A stretch of DNA of 64,000 nucleotides from Chelonoidis abingdonii (lineage: Eukaryota; Chordata; Testudines; Testudinidae), in contig NC_133769.1 in assembly GCF_003597395.2 (NCBI RefSeq), forward strand, positions 179,980,305 through 180,044,304, in the 5' to 3' direction. Below are positions 34,801 to 45,539 of this stretch, piece after piece. Positions within the stretch are counted from its first letter, which is position 1; every line of letters begins with the position of its first letter. The position numbers and the translations under genes were made by a program. Under the pieces are notes generated by a model. That model searched no databases. It saw only the letters and a program-made list of their open reading frames with translations, and was not told the origin of the DNA.

Positions 34801-37800
34801 CGCCAAATTGCCACTGAAGAGCCTGGAGCCGGCCCTTGCCTTGGGCACAAAAATTCCTTGTTAAGGTTCTGGACCTGTTGAGCTTCCAAAGCTCCCTTTG
34901 GTCCATGGGAGTTGCAGGAAATAAGTCGGTGTTCAGCTTTTCTCAGGACCTGGCATAAAGTGAGTAAATTGTGAATGAAGAAATATCTTCTTATTCAGGG
35001 ATGTTTGCATGTGAAAGCAGTGAGGCTACCTATAGAACTAAAGGAAAATTTGGGCAGAATTTTCTTTCTTAATAGTTCTGTTCCAGGTCTCTGAGAGAGA
35101 GCATTTAGGTAAAATTGCCAAATATTATTTGATTCTACTTAAGCAGATGCTGTCGTGTTATTTTTGTGCTTAGATTTTTTTTGTCTCACTCTTCTGCTGT
35201 TTGTTTGCTCCCAGTGCCTTTCAGCAGCAGCGATACATGCAGATTTGCTTTGCTGCCTGTTTCTAGCTGTTTTATCTCCTTCCATGTTGGTTACTGTTGG
35301 GCCATTACTTTGGAGGTCAGTCTGCTGTCCCTGGCACGTGCAAAGCCTCATGCACAGTTCTTAACCCAGTGTAGCTAGTACCACTCCCGACTCCCTGGGT
35401 CCAATCAGTAGCACAATGGGCTGTGTAGCTTCTCAGACAGCAACATTACTATGGCCTGGTCTACACTATGCATTTAAACCGAATTTAGCAGCGTTAAACT
35501 GATTTAACCCTGCACCCGTCCACACAATGAGGCCCTTTATATTGATATAAAGGGTCTTTAAAACCGTTTCATGTTACTCCCCCGACAAGGGCGTAGCCGC
35601 TGAATCAGTATTGCCGTCATGTCGAATGGGTTGAATTGCCGCAAATCGACTGGTGGCTCCAGGTGGTATCCCACAGTGCACCATTGTACCGCTCTGGAAA
35701 GCAATCTGAACTCAGATGTACTGCGCCAGTAGACAGAAAAGCCCGCTGAACTTTTGAATTTAATTTTGTATGCTGCTGGAGCCCTGATCAGCATGGTGGT
35801 ATGCAGTCCCAAATCCAAAAAGAGCTCGCATGGACCGTACAGGGAGCTATTGGATTCTGATGCGCTGCTATGGGGAACAAATCTGTTCTATTCAGAGCTC
35901 CGTTACAGAAGACGAAATGGACAAAGCATTTGAAAAAAATCTCCAGGCTAGATAGGGACACAGGCCGCAGCACAAGTGCTGTGTGACAAGCGTAACGGAG
36001 AAAAAGCAAAAGAATCAATGGGACGCTCATGGAGGCAGGGAGGGAGGCCGGTACGAGGACTCAGCATATCCCACGTCCCCGCATCTCCCGAAAAGTATTT
36101 GCATTTTTGCCTGAGCTCCCATGCCTGAAGGGTCAAAAACATTTTCCCGGCTGTTTCAGTATATGTCCGTCAATATTACACACTTCCCCCTCCCGAAAGA
36201 AAAAGGGGAAAAAACTTTTTTCGCCTTTTCTTCAAGTCACCCTATGTTTTACTGCAAATGCTGCTGGTAACGGGTGCTGCAGCGTGAACACAGCATCCCC
36301 TTCCTGATGCAGAGGTACAATATGATGTATCCATCTCATCATCAGCCCAGGATGGCTCCTGGGCTGGCCTCTCGGTGAGCGTTCAGCCGGGTCTGCTCCT
36401 GGGTTAAAAATGGGAATGGACTCCCGGTCATCCCAGCAGATGGTACCAGAACGGTGGGTAACAGTCTCATGATAAGCAACGCGAGCTGAGCTCTCTATCA
36501 GTTCCCCCCAGTTTATGTCTAAAGAAAAGATTCTTACTGTCTGGGACTTTCATTTAAGCAAGCGGGAGGCTTCCTCCCGCTCATTTTTAATCTCACTAAA
36601 AAAGTCAGTGTTTCTTATCTCCGCATTCTTTATTACTTCATGCACACAAATGGGGGACACGCCCGTGTAGCCCCAGGAGGGTTGGGGGTGGAGGAAGCAA
36701 CGGGTTGAGGTTTTGCGGGCACCCCTAGAATGGCATGCAGCTCATAATTTTGCGGGGATCTCTGGGGCTCTGACACGGAGCAGCTGTGCTCTCTGGTTCT
36801 CTAGTACATTTGCCCCATATTCTAGGCAGGACTGACTCTATTTTTAGACAAAACATAAAGAAGGGAATGACCTGGGGAGTCATTCCCATTTTTGTCCATG
36901 CGCCCCTGGATGACCTCAGTGAGGCCAGCCAGGAGCACCCATGACAGCAGCAGATGGTACAGAACGACTCATAACCGTCTCTGCTACCTTGCAAAGGCAA
37001 ATGAATGCTGCTGTGTAGCACTGCAGTACCATGTCTGTCAGCAGCATCCAGTACACATACGGTCACAATGACAAAAGGCAAAACGGGCTCCATGGTTGCT
37101 ATGCTATGGCCTCTGCCAGGGCAATCCAGGAAAAAAAGGTGCGAAATGATTGTCTGCCGTTGCTTTCACTGAGGAAGGATTGAGTGACGACATTTACCCA
37201 GAATCACCCGCAACACTGTTTTTTGCATTGAGATCTCAACCCAGAATTGCAATGGGTGGAGGAAACTGCAGGAACTATGGGATAGCTACAGGATAGCTAC
37301 CCACAGTGCAATGCTCCAGAAATCGACGCTAGCCTCGGTACATGGACGCACACCGCCGAATTAATGTGCTTAGTGTGGCCGCATGCACTCGACTTTATAC
37401 AATCTGTTTTACAAAACCGGTTTATGTAAAATCAGAATAATCCCATAGTGTAGACTTACCCTATGAAAGTAAAACAGTGACTTCTGTTCATTGTAAATTC
37501 CGCTTAATGATGGCAGCCACCTATCAGGGTGTCCCAAGCAAGAGAATTTCACCATGCCCTTAGTTATGTTATACTGTTAGTGTTATAAACAAAAAATTAA
37601 AGAAGCACCTCTGTAAAATTAGGATGGAAGGTAATTTTACAGGGTAATAAGATTTAAAACACAGAGGATTTCCCTCTAGGCAAAACTTTAAAGTTACGAA
37701 AAACAGGAATAAACCTCCCTCTTAGCCTAGGGAAAATTCACAAGCTAAAACAGCAAGAAAATGCATTAAATTATCTTTTATTACTTCCAATTTGTAATCT

Positions 37801-38912
37801 TAGATGCTCATTTCAGGTAGGGTTTTAGGAGATGTGTTTTTTCTGCCCTGGTTTCCCTCCGTCCCAGAGAGAACAATAAAAAGAGCACAAACAAAACCTC
37901 CCCCCACAGATTTGAAAGGATCTTCATCCCTTATTGGTCCTTTTGGTCAGGTGCCAACCAGGTTGTTTGAGCTTTTTAACCCCTTACAGCTAAAGAAAGG
38001 ATTTTATGTTACCCTTCCCTTTATATTTATGACCGTTAGCATCAGCATTTTATAAACAGCTTTGCATGTTACTGTTGCAAAGTGAAGGAGAGTTATTGTA
38101 TCTGTGAAAAGATGCATGCCAGGCTGACCCTGCGTTAAATGTCTGTGCTCTTTACAACAATTCTAGGTGGGTGGAAGGACAAGGTCTGAGTAGGAGGTGA
38201 TTTGGCCAAAAGCCCCAGCAATAACTACACCACAGTTTCAGGTACTGAGTCCTATAGTCTCAGACAAGTGCAAACTTGGCTGTCCCAAACCGTGATATCT
38301 GGAAGGGTAACAAGAGATAACAAGACCTGAACTGAACGGGTCTCATTCTTTCCTGTAATAAGTTGGTAATTTATGACGTGGTGGTGATGGTTGTTGGTAT
38401 TATCATAGTGCGTAGGCGGGGGTGCTGGAACAATTTGTATAGTGGGGGTGCTGAGAGCCACTGAACCAAACAAACCCTGTATATGATGGAAACCACTTCA
38501 AGTCAGGGGGTGTGGCAGCACCCCTAGTTCCAACACTTATGTGTGTAGGAGCCTGAGTCATGGACCAGGTCCTCATTGTGCTGTTGTATTTCTCTCCACC
38601 CTCAAGTGTCATCATCTCTGCCCCATCTCTTCATTCAGAGTAAATTGTGATGTAATTTCACATGTCACTGTCCTGATTTCATCCATTTCACTTTTCAGTT
38701 TGGTCTGTATTTGGGACGTTGTATAAAAATCTGCTTAATGTATTGATTTTTTCTTTGTATTGCAGACTGGGAATAACCTCACACTCACATCCAGGCCTGG
38801 GACAGTTAACACGACTAACTCTTCCACCGTGGAAAGTATCTATCAGAATTACAGTGTACAGAACATGCATAAAAATATTAATTATCTAAAAACACAAAGG
38901 CAAAGAGTCTAG
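22781..38912 (+). CDS. CD200R1: CD200 receptor 1-like inhibitory receptor (six coding exons)
   Basis: CD200R1 binds CD200 on other cells and restrains myeloid cells. Coding exons are 22781-22847, 24142-24456, 25390-25641, 27427-27537, 33285-33331 and 38766-38912. All junctions use GT/AG; the first four are phase 1 and the last is phase 0. The 939-nt frame encodes 312 residues (human about 325). Layout: signal peptide 1-21; V-type Ig domain about 25-127 with C39, C62, C78 and C109, and the signature TWESNPDHDPALQI (human WVSRPDQNSDLQI); second Ig domain about 128-211 with C144 and C194 and AGKPVAEISW; TM about 219-242 with no charged residue; tail about 243-312 with Y290, Y293 and Y304. Oddities: the extra disulfide of the second domain and the NPxY motif of mammals are absent, and the 11-kb fifth intron contains several transposons. 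The family is clear; bird and reptile CD200R copies can be multiple, so orthology to one human gene is inferred. Confidence 0.9.
23112..23285 (+). repeat. tRNA-derived SINE (Cry type), CD200R1 intron 1
   Basis: Box A-like gctcagtggtttgagcattg and box B-like gctgtgagttcaatcc are followed by the body ggggctggacttgatgacct and the tail gtcccttcctgttctatctc. It is more complete than the copy at 8.5 kb and fits the turtle-specific SINE consensus. Confidence 0.9.
24142..24456 (+). CDS. CD200R1: CD200R1 exon 2: V-type Ig domain
   Basis: Acceptor ttcccatgtag precedes CTGACAGTACAG; donor gtaaga follows GTGTTAG. The exon is 315 nt. C39 (LRCP) and C109 (GNYTCE) form the canonical pair, with W52 (VIWKI) as core tryptophan. 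C62 and C78 match the extra conserved pair of mammalian CD200R. C119 (GTFCLA) has no obvious partner. Confidence 0.92.
24885..25060 (-). mobile_element. CR1-like LINE 3' end fragment
   Basis: The + strand contains gatcatctagtctgatttcc and later aaattgccagtgatggagaa, the reverse complement of CR1 3' end segments. Diverged and truncated, in CD200R1 intron 2. Confidence 0.6.
25147..25303. repeat. Foldback MITE 87 bp before the CD200R1 Ig exon
   Basis: The unit begins CTTTCAAAAGCGACTAGTGA and ends TCACTAGTCACTTTTGAAAG. The arms are about 30 nt with few mismatches, so the transcript can form a hairpin just upstream of the polypyrimidine tract of exon 3. Superfamily unassigned. Confidence 0.75.
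25390..25641 (+). CDS. CD200R1: CD200R1 exon 3: second Ig domain
   Basis: Acceptor cctctcctgcag precedes TCCCTCCTGTGG, read VPPVVTL; donor gtgagt follows TCATCAA. C144 and C194 make the core disulfide and W157 sits in AEISW. Sequons are NKT, NGT and NQT. Positions equivalent to human GDC and STC are GNG and SSM, so the second disulfide is missing. Confidence 0.92.
26300..26900 (-). repeat. Possible antisense LTR-type repeat
   Basis: Composition and phrases such as ggcagagcacccccttcagg resemble turtle LTR sequences read in reverse. Both ends are undefined and no coding capacity is seen. It may equally be another interspersed repeat. Confidence 0.3.
27427..27537 (+). CDS. CD200R1: CD200R1 exon 4: transmembrane segment
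   Basis: Acceptor tatcttggcag; donor gtaagc after TGCAGAG. The 111-nt exon encodes KLSADMT and a TM helix LLPILCYVLICTSSCVAVI, then ALILYRTLKCR. The stop-transfer RTLKCR faces the cytoplasm. No basic or acidic residue lies within the helix, unlike activating receptors that pair with DAP12. Confidence 0.88.
28131..28409. repeat. Foldback MITE in CD200R1 intron 4
   Basis: The left end ctgagggtatatctatacag pairs with the right end ctgtgtagatgtatcctgag. Inner arms (cctgagctagcttcaatcca and tggattgaagttagctcagg) are also complementary, so nearly the whole 280 bp folds back. It is a non-autonomous DNA transposon of unassigned superfamily. Confidence 0.72.
29160..30150 (-). pseudogene. Penelope-like reverse transcriptase end and GIY-YIG nuclease
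   Basis: At 29216-29401 the minus strand encodes MYIGQTGQSLRKRINGHKSD, the YIG half of the GIY-YIG motif with the conserved arginine of LRKRI. At 29726-30120 it encodes LNTTLYRKPTDRYPTF and RQALRYTRICSNP, characteristic of the Penelope reverse transcriptase thumb. Frameshifts (for example around the HLPGH segment) inactivate it. The reading frame continues into the gap. Confidence 0.85.
30151..31034. other. Assembly gap (884 N)
   Basis: A run of N sits at the centre of the inverted Penelope composite. The true junction between the two opposed halves is therefore unknown, and the gap length may be an estimate. All open frames across it are artefacts of translating N. Confidence 0.99.
31035..31985 (+). 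pseudogene. Penelope-like reverse transcriptase, core domains
   Basis: Blocks in order: LFIKEADKGGAVTIIE (about 31222-31270), ATMDVEALYTNIPHTD (about 31654-31700), QISGAAMGTRMAPQYT (about 31813-31860) and LRYIDDIFIIWTHGKE (about 31927-31976). YIDD supplies the catalytic aspartates. Several stops and shifts interrupt the frame. After THGKETL the sequence switches straight to the 3' tail, so the C-terminal third and nuclease are deleted in this half. Confidence 0.87.
32187..33284 (+). other. CD200R1 intron 4, distal part
   Basis: Unique-looking intron sequence between the Penelope insertion and exon 5. Frames at 32468-32821 and on the opposite strand have no family resemblance. Confidence 0.45.
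33285..33331 (+). CDS. CD200R1: CD200R1 exon 5: juxtamembrane tail
   Basis: A 47-nt exon too short to be found as a frame: acceptor gatcttattttcag, donor gtaagt. Read in phase 1 it gives ASWLSGLADAATVPKT and switches to phase 0, exactly the phase required by the last exon. The agreement on both sides is the evidence. Confidence 0.75.
34619..34852. repeat. Foldback element in CD200R1 intron 5
   Basis: The end ttttgtgcccgaggcaaggg pairs with cccttgccttgggcacaaaa, and inner blocks (cctctcagagggaaggacct and its complement) also pair. The flanking stretch from 34405 has a related partial copy (tgccttgagtgcacaaa). This looks like a nested non-autonomous DNA transposon. Confidence 0.65.
35453..37460. 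mobile_element. 2-kb DNA transposon with TCTACACTA termini
   Basis: The left end ggcctGGTCTACACTATG is the inverse of the right end CATAGTGTAGACTTACC. Short matching flanks (CTAT at 35449-35452 and 37461-37464) suggest a 3-4 bp target duplication, as in Harbinger-type elements, but the length is ambiguous. The same family recurs, partly inverted, at 62.4-64 kb. No intact transposase is encoded; minus-strand frames (36725-37093) are fragments. Lies in CD200R1 intron 5. Confidence 0.75.
37575..38035 (-). mobile_element. Antisense LTR relic
   Basis: The + strand includes gattttatgttacccttccc and gcaccaaccaggttg-like phrases followed by ttaaccccttacagctaaag, matching the reverse complement of a common turtle LTR. 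Ends near gttataaac (37580) and ttatatttatgacc (38032) are approximate and no target duplication was seen. Confidence 0.5.
38411..38535. repeat. Short foldback repeat in CD200R1 intron 5
   Basis: The segments gggggtgctggaacaa and gcacccctagttccaacac are imperfect inverted repeats about 120 bp apart. It resembles a small MITE. It lies 230 bp before the last CD200R1 exon. Confidence 0.45.
38766..38912 (+). CDS. CD200R1: CD200R1 exon 6: tyrosine-containing tail
   Basis: Acceptor tttctttgtattgcag precedes ACTGGGAATAACC. The frame runs 48 codons to TAG 38910-38912. It holds ESIYQNYSVQN, with Y290 in a YxN context suited to Grb2-type SH2 domains, and a further tyrosine in NINYL. No NPxY motif is present. 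Confidence 0.82.
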   Translation, partial: TGNNLTLTSRPGTVNTTNSSTVESIYQNYSVQNMHKNINYLKTQRQRV

Positions 38913-41575
38913 TCCTAGCTCCGCTATTGTCTGTATCAAGAATATCCAACATGTCCTGGGACTGTTCTGAAATGGGGCAAGAAGCCCTGCAGTACATGTG
39001 TATACCAGCTCCAAAAGTTCTGTCCTTTCTGTCAACAAGACTTGGCTTTGCTCCACCTATTGCAGATTCCTCTCTGAGTTGCTGAATTACTTTTATATGG
39101 TTGGCCTTGAGAAATTGAAGGAGTTCTTATTGTTGTCATCAGTTAGGAAAATGGAGGCAGAAAAACAGGTGGGGATCAACATATTTTAGTAAATGTTCTC
39201 CCTTTTTGGATGTCCATAAATACCTTTGTCTGAAATGTTAAGGCCCAACCTTCAAAAACATTCATCAAAATATCATGTGTAAGCTGGAGCCTTGGGCATG
39301 CAAAATGAATACTTGTGTGCCTAGTTGCCAGCCGACTGTGAAAACATGGAAATTGCATTTTGATAGTTGCACTAACCCTGGAATCCTGTGGTGGAAACAA
39401 GTGAAACTAAGGACCCCCCAAAATCCTAAGGTAGCGAGCCCCCCATTGCAGAAGTGCAGTACTTGTCTAGCTGGCAAAATTAAAAAGAAGTTTTACTAGG
39501 CTGAAAGAATGGTTTACATTCAGAATTAGCAACATGGGACTGGTAGCAGCGCTGATTTTACATTATGTCCTCTGACTTTTTTTTTTAATTCTTCTGATTT
39601 GTACAGACCTTGCATATGTAATGACAGAAGCCAAACAAATGCATTTGAACTTGATCTGTAAGTGGGAATGAGTGATGGGCAACACTGAAAAGTTTAGTTC
39701 AAGTAAACATCTAAAAACCATGAATGTGTGTCTGAATCTGCATCCAAACCCCTTTGGGTATACAGATATTTGACTACTTAGAAATGTATGGCCATGCAGT
39801 GCTCAGATATTTGTGTTAAGTACTCAGGACTTCAGGACTGAGCAACATAAAAATACAAAGGGCCAGGTTGTGGGCAGCCTGTGCAGGGACAGAAAAGGGA
39901 GAAACTTGTTCCTTTACATCCTGGTGCAGCCTTCCTTGCATCTTGGTCTGTGGAGATAAGTTGAGCTAACTGTTGTTGTTTAGCATTGGAACGAAAATCT
40001 CCCAAGAACAGACTTTGTCATAACTAGAGTTGGTGGAAACTTGGAATTTCCATTCTGCAGATTCCAGTTCCATTCTGATTTGGAATGATATCTAGAAATT
40101 CCAAAATTTCCCATGGACAGGAAACTCTGAAAAAAATTCAGTTTGGAAAAATCAGAATATTTCTCTTCAGGGGCCAGCTGCCTGCAGAATTCCCCCAGAA
40201 TCCGGAGTGTCTCTTGTTGTGCAACGAAGAGCCTGAAAGCTCTGAAAACCTCAGCTTTAGCTGGGGCTGCTTGACTTCCATGTATGGCAGGGCTAGAGTG
40301 CCACTGCTAAAGAAACTGCTTCTGAGAACAAGTGACTGTGTCTGATCAGGAAGTGATCAAGATTCAGGGACAGTATTTGTCATTCATTTGTGATTATTTT
40401 TAGTATTATGTTTTACTGTATATCCATTTTATTTTGTTGAAAGGAAGATATAACAGTAAGGTTGTTAAAGACCCCTGTCATGAGAGGTATTGCATCTGGA
40501 TCTCTGACCCGGATTATATGTTGAGAATGGAAAGTGAAGTTTCAGTTGCTTGCCAGTGTTTCTGCATATCATACTATTATTGTGCCCTTGAACGTGCACA
40601 CAGAATTATGGTGATGTTTTGGCTGCATAAGCTTCTGAGCTGGGTGGTGCTCTGGTTCCTCCTGGTATGGTCTGCTGCCACCCTGGGACCAGATGGTGGA
40701 GTGGAGCAAACACAACAGTGGACCGAATTCCAGCCACGGAGCCGAGCATAAGAAGCTGGACCCCAGGATTTTTCCAGCTTGTGGGTCTCTGCAGCCCCAG
40801 CTCCGAGGCATAAGGTACCAGAAGTCTGCCTTGCAACTCCTGGCCTTACAGGTGATAGCAGCAGCTGCAGCCCAAGAAGCTCACTATGGATCCTGTGGGG
40901 AGATTCCATGAAGTAGAGGGAGTGGGAAGGAGGCAGACACTGGAGGATTTCTAGGAAGGAATGAGAGATTTGGGGTTGAGGGGGTTCCTAGCAACCAAGG
41001 TGGTGTGTGTAGAAAGCAGAGACTTGAGGAGAGGTGAGGTGTTCTTAGGGTGCTGGCTTTGGCAAAGAAGGGGAAGGCAGCAGAGCTGGCTGATACCAGG
41101 GGAGGGCATCATGGGCAAGTTTAATAGGGAATGAGGTGGCTGAGCAGTGAAGGTTCATTAACCGTATGACTAAAATGAAGTCTCCACTTTGTCCTGCCAG
41201 CCTAGCCACTGAGCTGAAAATGTGGCAAAACAACCTTTAACTTGAGTTTTGGAACCTAACTTTTAGAGCACACCCAAAAAGGAAAACAAATATAATAATA
41301 ATTATTGAGCTATTTGTTTTGAAATATTTTCACGTGTTCTTAAATGAAGGAAATTGCATCTGCTGTTTTTATTCTTCTTATGGGGGAGGATCCCTTGGTC
41401 CCTTCAACATTTATACAGTTTGCACATTTAGATTCCTCAGAAGCAGTCGATGGCAAACAGCTATCTGCATCTGGCCTGAAGATTCTCTCATTCTGTTGGC
41501 CTCACAGTTGGTAGTGGTACTTTTTCAATCTGTGACTGCCAGGGTTGCTTTTGTAACTCTTCATATCTAGCAATA
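38913..41575. other. CD200R1 3' flank
   Basis: 3' UTR and intergenic DNA without a recognised gene or clear repeat. A frame near 40608-40751 begins with a hydrophobic signal-like run, but no receptor domain or phased partner exon follows. No polyadenylation site was assigned. Confidence 0.4.
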
Positions 41576-41639
41576 AAACCACCCTTGCTGAAAAAGCTCG
41601 AGCTGCTACAAAAACCAGCAGCTTGTTTGCCTAGTTTCA

Positions 41640-41935
41640 CAAGTTGTCATGAACACACCACCATAGCTTTCTAATGTCTACATTGACTCCCCACTGAATG
41701 CAGACACCAGTTCAAGAGCTCTGTCATGTAACTCAAAGTCCTCCATAGGATGTGCCCTAGCTACCTGAGAGAGTACCCCCTTCCTGACCACCCAGTCCGG
41801 TGATAGCTGTGTTTTACTGTAGCGAGGGATGCGTGCGTCAGAGATAGGACCTTCAAGAGTTGGACCTAGAGAGTGGAACTCACTCCCACAAGCAACAAGA
41901 ATGACCACACAACTAACCACTTTCCACAGTTAATG
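41640..41935 (+). mobile_element. Relic LINE, ORF2 C-terminal fragment (L2 or CR1-like)
   Basis: The DNA phrase ttgactccccactgaatgca, then aagtcctccataggatgtgc and ctagctacctgagagagtac, parallels the conserved LINE block LxWLPIEYR...KALHGLAPSYL in degenerate form. The later stretch agagtggaactcactcccac corresponds to RLWNSLP. Too diverged to assign a clade. Confidence 0.5.
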
Positions 41936-42547
41936 CAGAACATGTAACAGTTTTCTCTGTTTCTATCCAGACATACAAAAGACGCCCACACATACAAATA
42001 CTTAGACACCATATGAACTATTCAAGCTATTTCTCCTGTAGACTGGAAGAGGGGAAAATAATGCATAATTTCAGTACTTGGAAGGCACTCATGTACTATG
42101 GAGTTGGGGTCTATATGCCAACCTAGGCCTGAAAACCTTGAGAGAAAAAGTTGTACAAGAATTCCAAGATAAGACCAACTTTTCAGCTGAAGACCTAGTG
42201 CAAGAGTTACTGTATCTCTGACCAGAATAAAAGATATGGGCTAAAGAATACAACAAGGTCAGGTGTGGGAACAGCAAGAGTGCCCTACCAGAATGCCTTG
42301 GCAGAATGAGAATTCAGATTTGCCCTATTCCTGAAATACCACCTCAGAGATCTTTACGACTCTCTGGAGCGACTATGACAGTCTGGAGGACATTTAGTGC
42401 CACCAGTCAGTAGGGAGCTGTGATAAGATCTTGTCAGTTTACAGTGCTGTAGTAGAGAGCTGACTGGGTGTGAAGCACGGTCAGGTCATCTAGCTTGTGT
42501 TCAGTAAACCTTTGAGTATTATTATTTTGTTCTGAAATGAAGAGGGC

Positions 42548-42595
42548 ACTGAAAGGGTTAATACAGAATACACTGAAAGGGTTAATACAGAATAC
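42548..42595. repeat. Two tandem copies of a 24-bp unit
   Basis: ACTGAAAGGGTTAATACAGA plus AATAC, slightly overlapping, is repeated exactly with a period of 24 bp. A small local tandem duplication with no assigned role. Confidence 0.85.
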
Positions 42596-43195
42596 ACAAT
42601 ACAGAGAAGCAGGGCTGGTGCTGCCTCACTACTTCTGAGTTCTGTCTAATACAGCTGCAACCGCATAGGCCTTCTCTGTTCCCCACTCCTACCTGTGCAT
42701 GACAGCTGACAGGCAGGGGGAGGAGGAAGAATGAGGAGGCTGCAGCACCATCTGCTGCTGGTGCTTTGTGGTAGCTGGGGAAGATAATGCAGGCCGCAGC
42801 TTCAGCTCATCGTCTTCCCAGAAAATTTCGCTGTAGCCCCGTGGGCCAGTCCGACTCTGCTTTCATCACTAGCTTACATCAAAGCAAAAACGCTACACAC
42901 CATTGGACTCCAGCAAGTCCCTGCTCAGCTAAATTAATAGATGCTGCAAATTTTGGAGGGATTAATGTATCTGTTTCTCAACCACCGCACTGTACCCAAG
43001 GGACAAAGTTGACCCCTTGTGGTGTGAAGTCTGTAACCTTGCTTCTCGTACACTATGGGCTAGATTCATAAAGGTAGTTAGGTGCCTAACTGCACCGTAG
43101 GGGACCAGCTTCAACAAGAGAGACCCACATCAGAATGCCCCATAGCCCTGGGGTTACAGTACTCACCTGAGAGATGGGAGACTGATGCTCTAATT

Positions 43196-43494
43196 CAGGG
43201 ATTCTCAAACTTCATTGCACCGTGACCCCTTTCTGACAAGAACAATTAGTACATGACACCAGGACTGAAGCGTGAGCCTGCCCAAGCCCCATTGCCCCAG
43301 GACGGGGACAAAGCCAAAGCCCGACTCCACCAGGCTGGGGGGCCAAAGTGCTTCAGCCCCAGACTGGGGGCCTGTAAGCTTAGCCCCACTGCCCAGGCCT
43401 GAAGCCCTCAAGCTTGGGCTTTGGCCCTGGGCCCTAGCAAGTCTAAGCCAGTCCTGGGGACCCCAGGTCATGACCCACAGTTTGAGAATCACTA
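43196..43494. mobile_element. hAT-type non-autonomous element
   Basis: Termini CAGGGATTCTCAAACTT and CAGTTTGAGAATCACTA are inverted repeats. An exact 8-bp duplication, CTCTAATT, flanks it (43188-43195 and 43495-43502). The GC-rich interior holds frames on both strands that are not transposase. Confidence 0.9.
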
Positions 43495-45064
43495 CTCTAA
43501 TTCTTTCTTCTCCCTCAGGTAGATGGGGGAATTGAACCTAGGCCTCCCATATCCTGGCTGAGTAACCTAATCACTGGACTAATGGTTATAGGAGAGGCAG
43601 CCTCCTCCCTCCACCAGCACTCACATAAGAAATGCCTTAGGTGCTTGGCTCCAAGAGAGAATTTACAGGTGTTTATTGCTTGCTGACATAGGTGTCTTCC
43701 TACAGCTCAGATTTAGGTGCCAAGCCCCCTGAGAGGGGAGAGTTTAGGATACAACCCTACCATCGTCTAGCTTAGGTAGTTCCCTGTTCAGTGTCCTGGC
43801 TCTTAGGTTCCTAAGAATGGGATTCACATCTCCCTCCATTCATTGTATAAGGAGCCTGGGTGTCTAACTCAGACTTTGTGAATCCCAGTGGTTTTCTAGT
43901 TGCTTAAAAGTTAGGCATTGCAACGGTCAGTCCCTTTGTGAATCTATGTTCTGCTATCATGCCATTGTCCAAGTGGTACATATTAGGTCAGGCAGAAGAT
44001 ATATGTTCTAGTCTGTCTTAGACAACGAGAATTGGCCGTTAGTTTGTTCTTGTGCTTATCTGTTCTGTGTGATAGAAATAAAACAAGTTGTGGTTAATTT
44101 TCTTTATTGTAAATTATTTCCCACATCCTGTAATGTAGTGGTCAGTCTGATGTGTGTCACCTTTGAGTTGCATTAAGTAGGCGCAGTTGATCTGGTGCAA
44201 AGTAGCAGATCAGTTGCTTTAACTTCATCTTATCTGAAGTTGTAGCGAGAAAGGAATATCTGGCTAACCAGACGGTGACTCACAATAGACATTCTGAATC
44301 TGTGAGCTGAGTGGTTTATGGAGAGATGCATAGAGCCGAGAACAGGTGGGTTGTCATAGTGAGAGGAACAATAGGAAGTTAGGAATAAAGGCAGAATGAG
44401 GCTTCCTTTTGGATTTTATGATTTATTACTTATGTGATTCTGTTATAGCTTTGCACAACATGTCCATCATGGTGATATCTGAGCACCTTTCAGAGCTGCA
44501 TGAAGTGATGTGACTGGTTTCTGTCATATATGTTGCTGTCTGTACTGTCTTCTCTCAAGGTGAAAAATTGTCTATAGATTTTATTGTTATGCCCTCGTAT
44601 GCTTGTATTTGTTATGGCAAAGTCTAAAAGGTGCATCTGCACTTGGGATGGATAGTGGGGAGAATTGAGCTGTCTTAAATCAAATGCTGAGACAGTTCTG
44701 TGTCCTACACAGACTTAAACTAAATGTAATTAGGTTACTCTATTTATTGTTCTTGGACAATATAGTTTTAAAAAATAGGTGATTCATAAAGGCGCACGGA
44801 ATAGTGCATATAATCCATGTGAGTATTGACTTAAAATAATTCCTGTTTAACAGTTTTCTTGGTCCATGTACAAGGAGTTAATGGGATTAGATCAATTTCT
44901 AGTGGACAGGTGTTAATGCCATAATACATAATCACAGCTAACATTAATTTGTAATGGCACTTTTATCACCAGTCTTGGTAGAAAAGCTAAGTATTGGAAA
45001 AAAATACAGAGACTACTATTCTGTGATACCTTCTCAGCCATTCCCAGAAGGAGGGAGTTAGGAC

Positions 45065-45525
45065 ACATCTACACCAGAAACTTTTAGCCAGGGTAGTAAT
45101 ATTGCTTAGAGGTGTGATATTTTACAATATTTTTATAATGGCAAAACCCTAGTGTAGTTATTTGGGGAAATTGGTATAAACTATACCAGTGGCTCTCAAA
45201 CTTTTGTACTGGTGACCCCTTTCACATAGAAAGCCTCTGAGTGTGACCCCCCTGTTATAAATTAAAAACACTTTTTAAATATATTTAACACCATTATAAA
45301 TGCTGGAGGCAAAGCAGAGTTTGGAGTGGAGGTTTACAGCTTGTGACCTCCTATGTTATAACCTTGTGCCCCTAGAGGAGTCCCAACCCCCAGTTTGAGA
45401 ATCCCTGAACTATATCAACAATATCTACATTTTTTTGCTGGTAAAAGCTGTGTCTACTCTAGGAGGGTTTTCTGGTAGAGCTCCACCAGCCAATCTTTTC
45501 TACTGTAGACTAGACCTCATTCATC
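45065..45525. repeat. Older foldback repeat carrying a nested hAT
   Basis: The segment opens ggacacatctacaccagaaa and closes with tgtagactagacctc, the pattern of TCTACAC-ended turtle MITEs. It is split by the hAT element at 45187-45407. Boundaries are approximate. Confidence 0.45.
45187..45407. mobile_element. hAT-type non-autonomous element, nested
   Basis: Termini CAGTGGCTCTCAAACTT and AGTTTGAGAATCCCTG are inverted repeats. AACTATAC (45179-45186) and AACTATAT (45408-45415) form an 8-bp duplication with one change. It is inserted within an older repeat. Confidence 0.88.
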
Positions 45526-45539
45526 TGTAAAATGGGGTG

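Noticed and set aside
40434..40751. Signal-peptide-like frame (MVMFWLHKLLSWVVLWFLLV) in the CD200R1 3' flank
   Set aside because: No donor in a suitable phase and no Ig or other receptor exon follows; hydrophobic frames of this length arise by chance.
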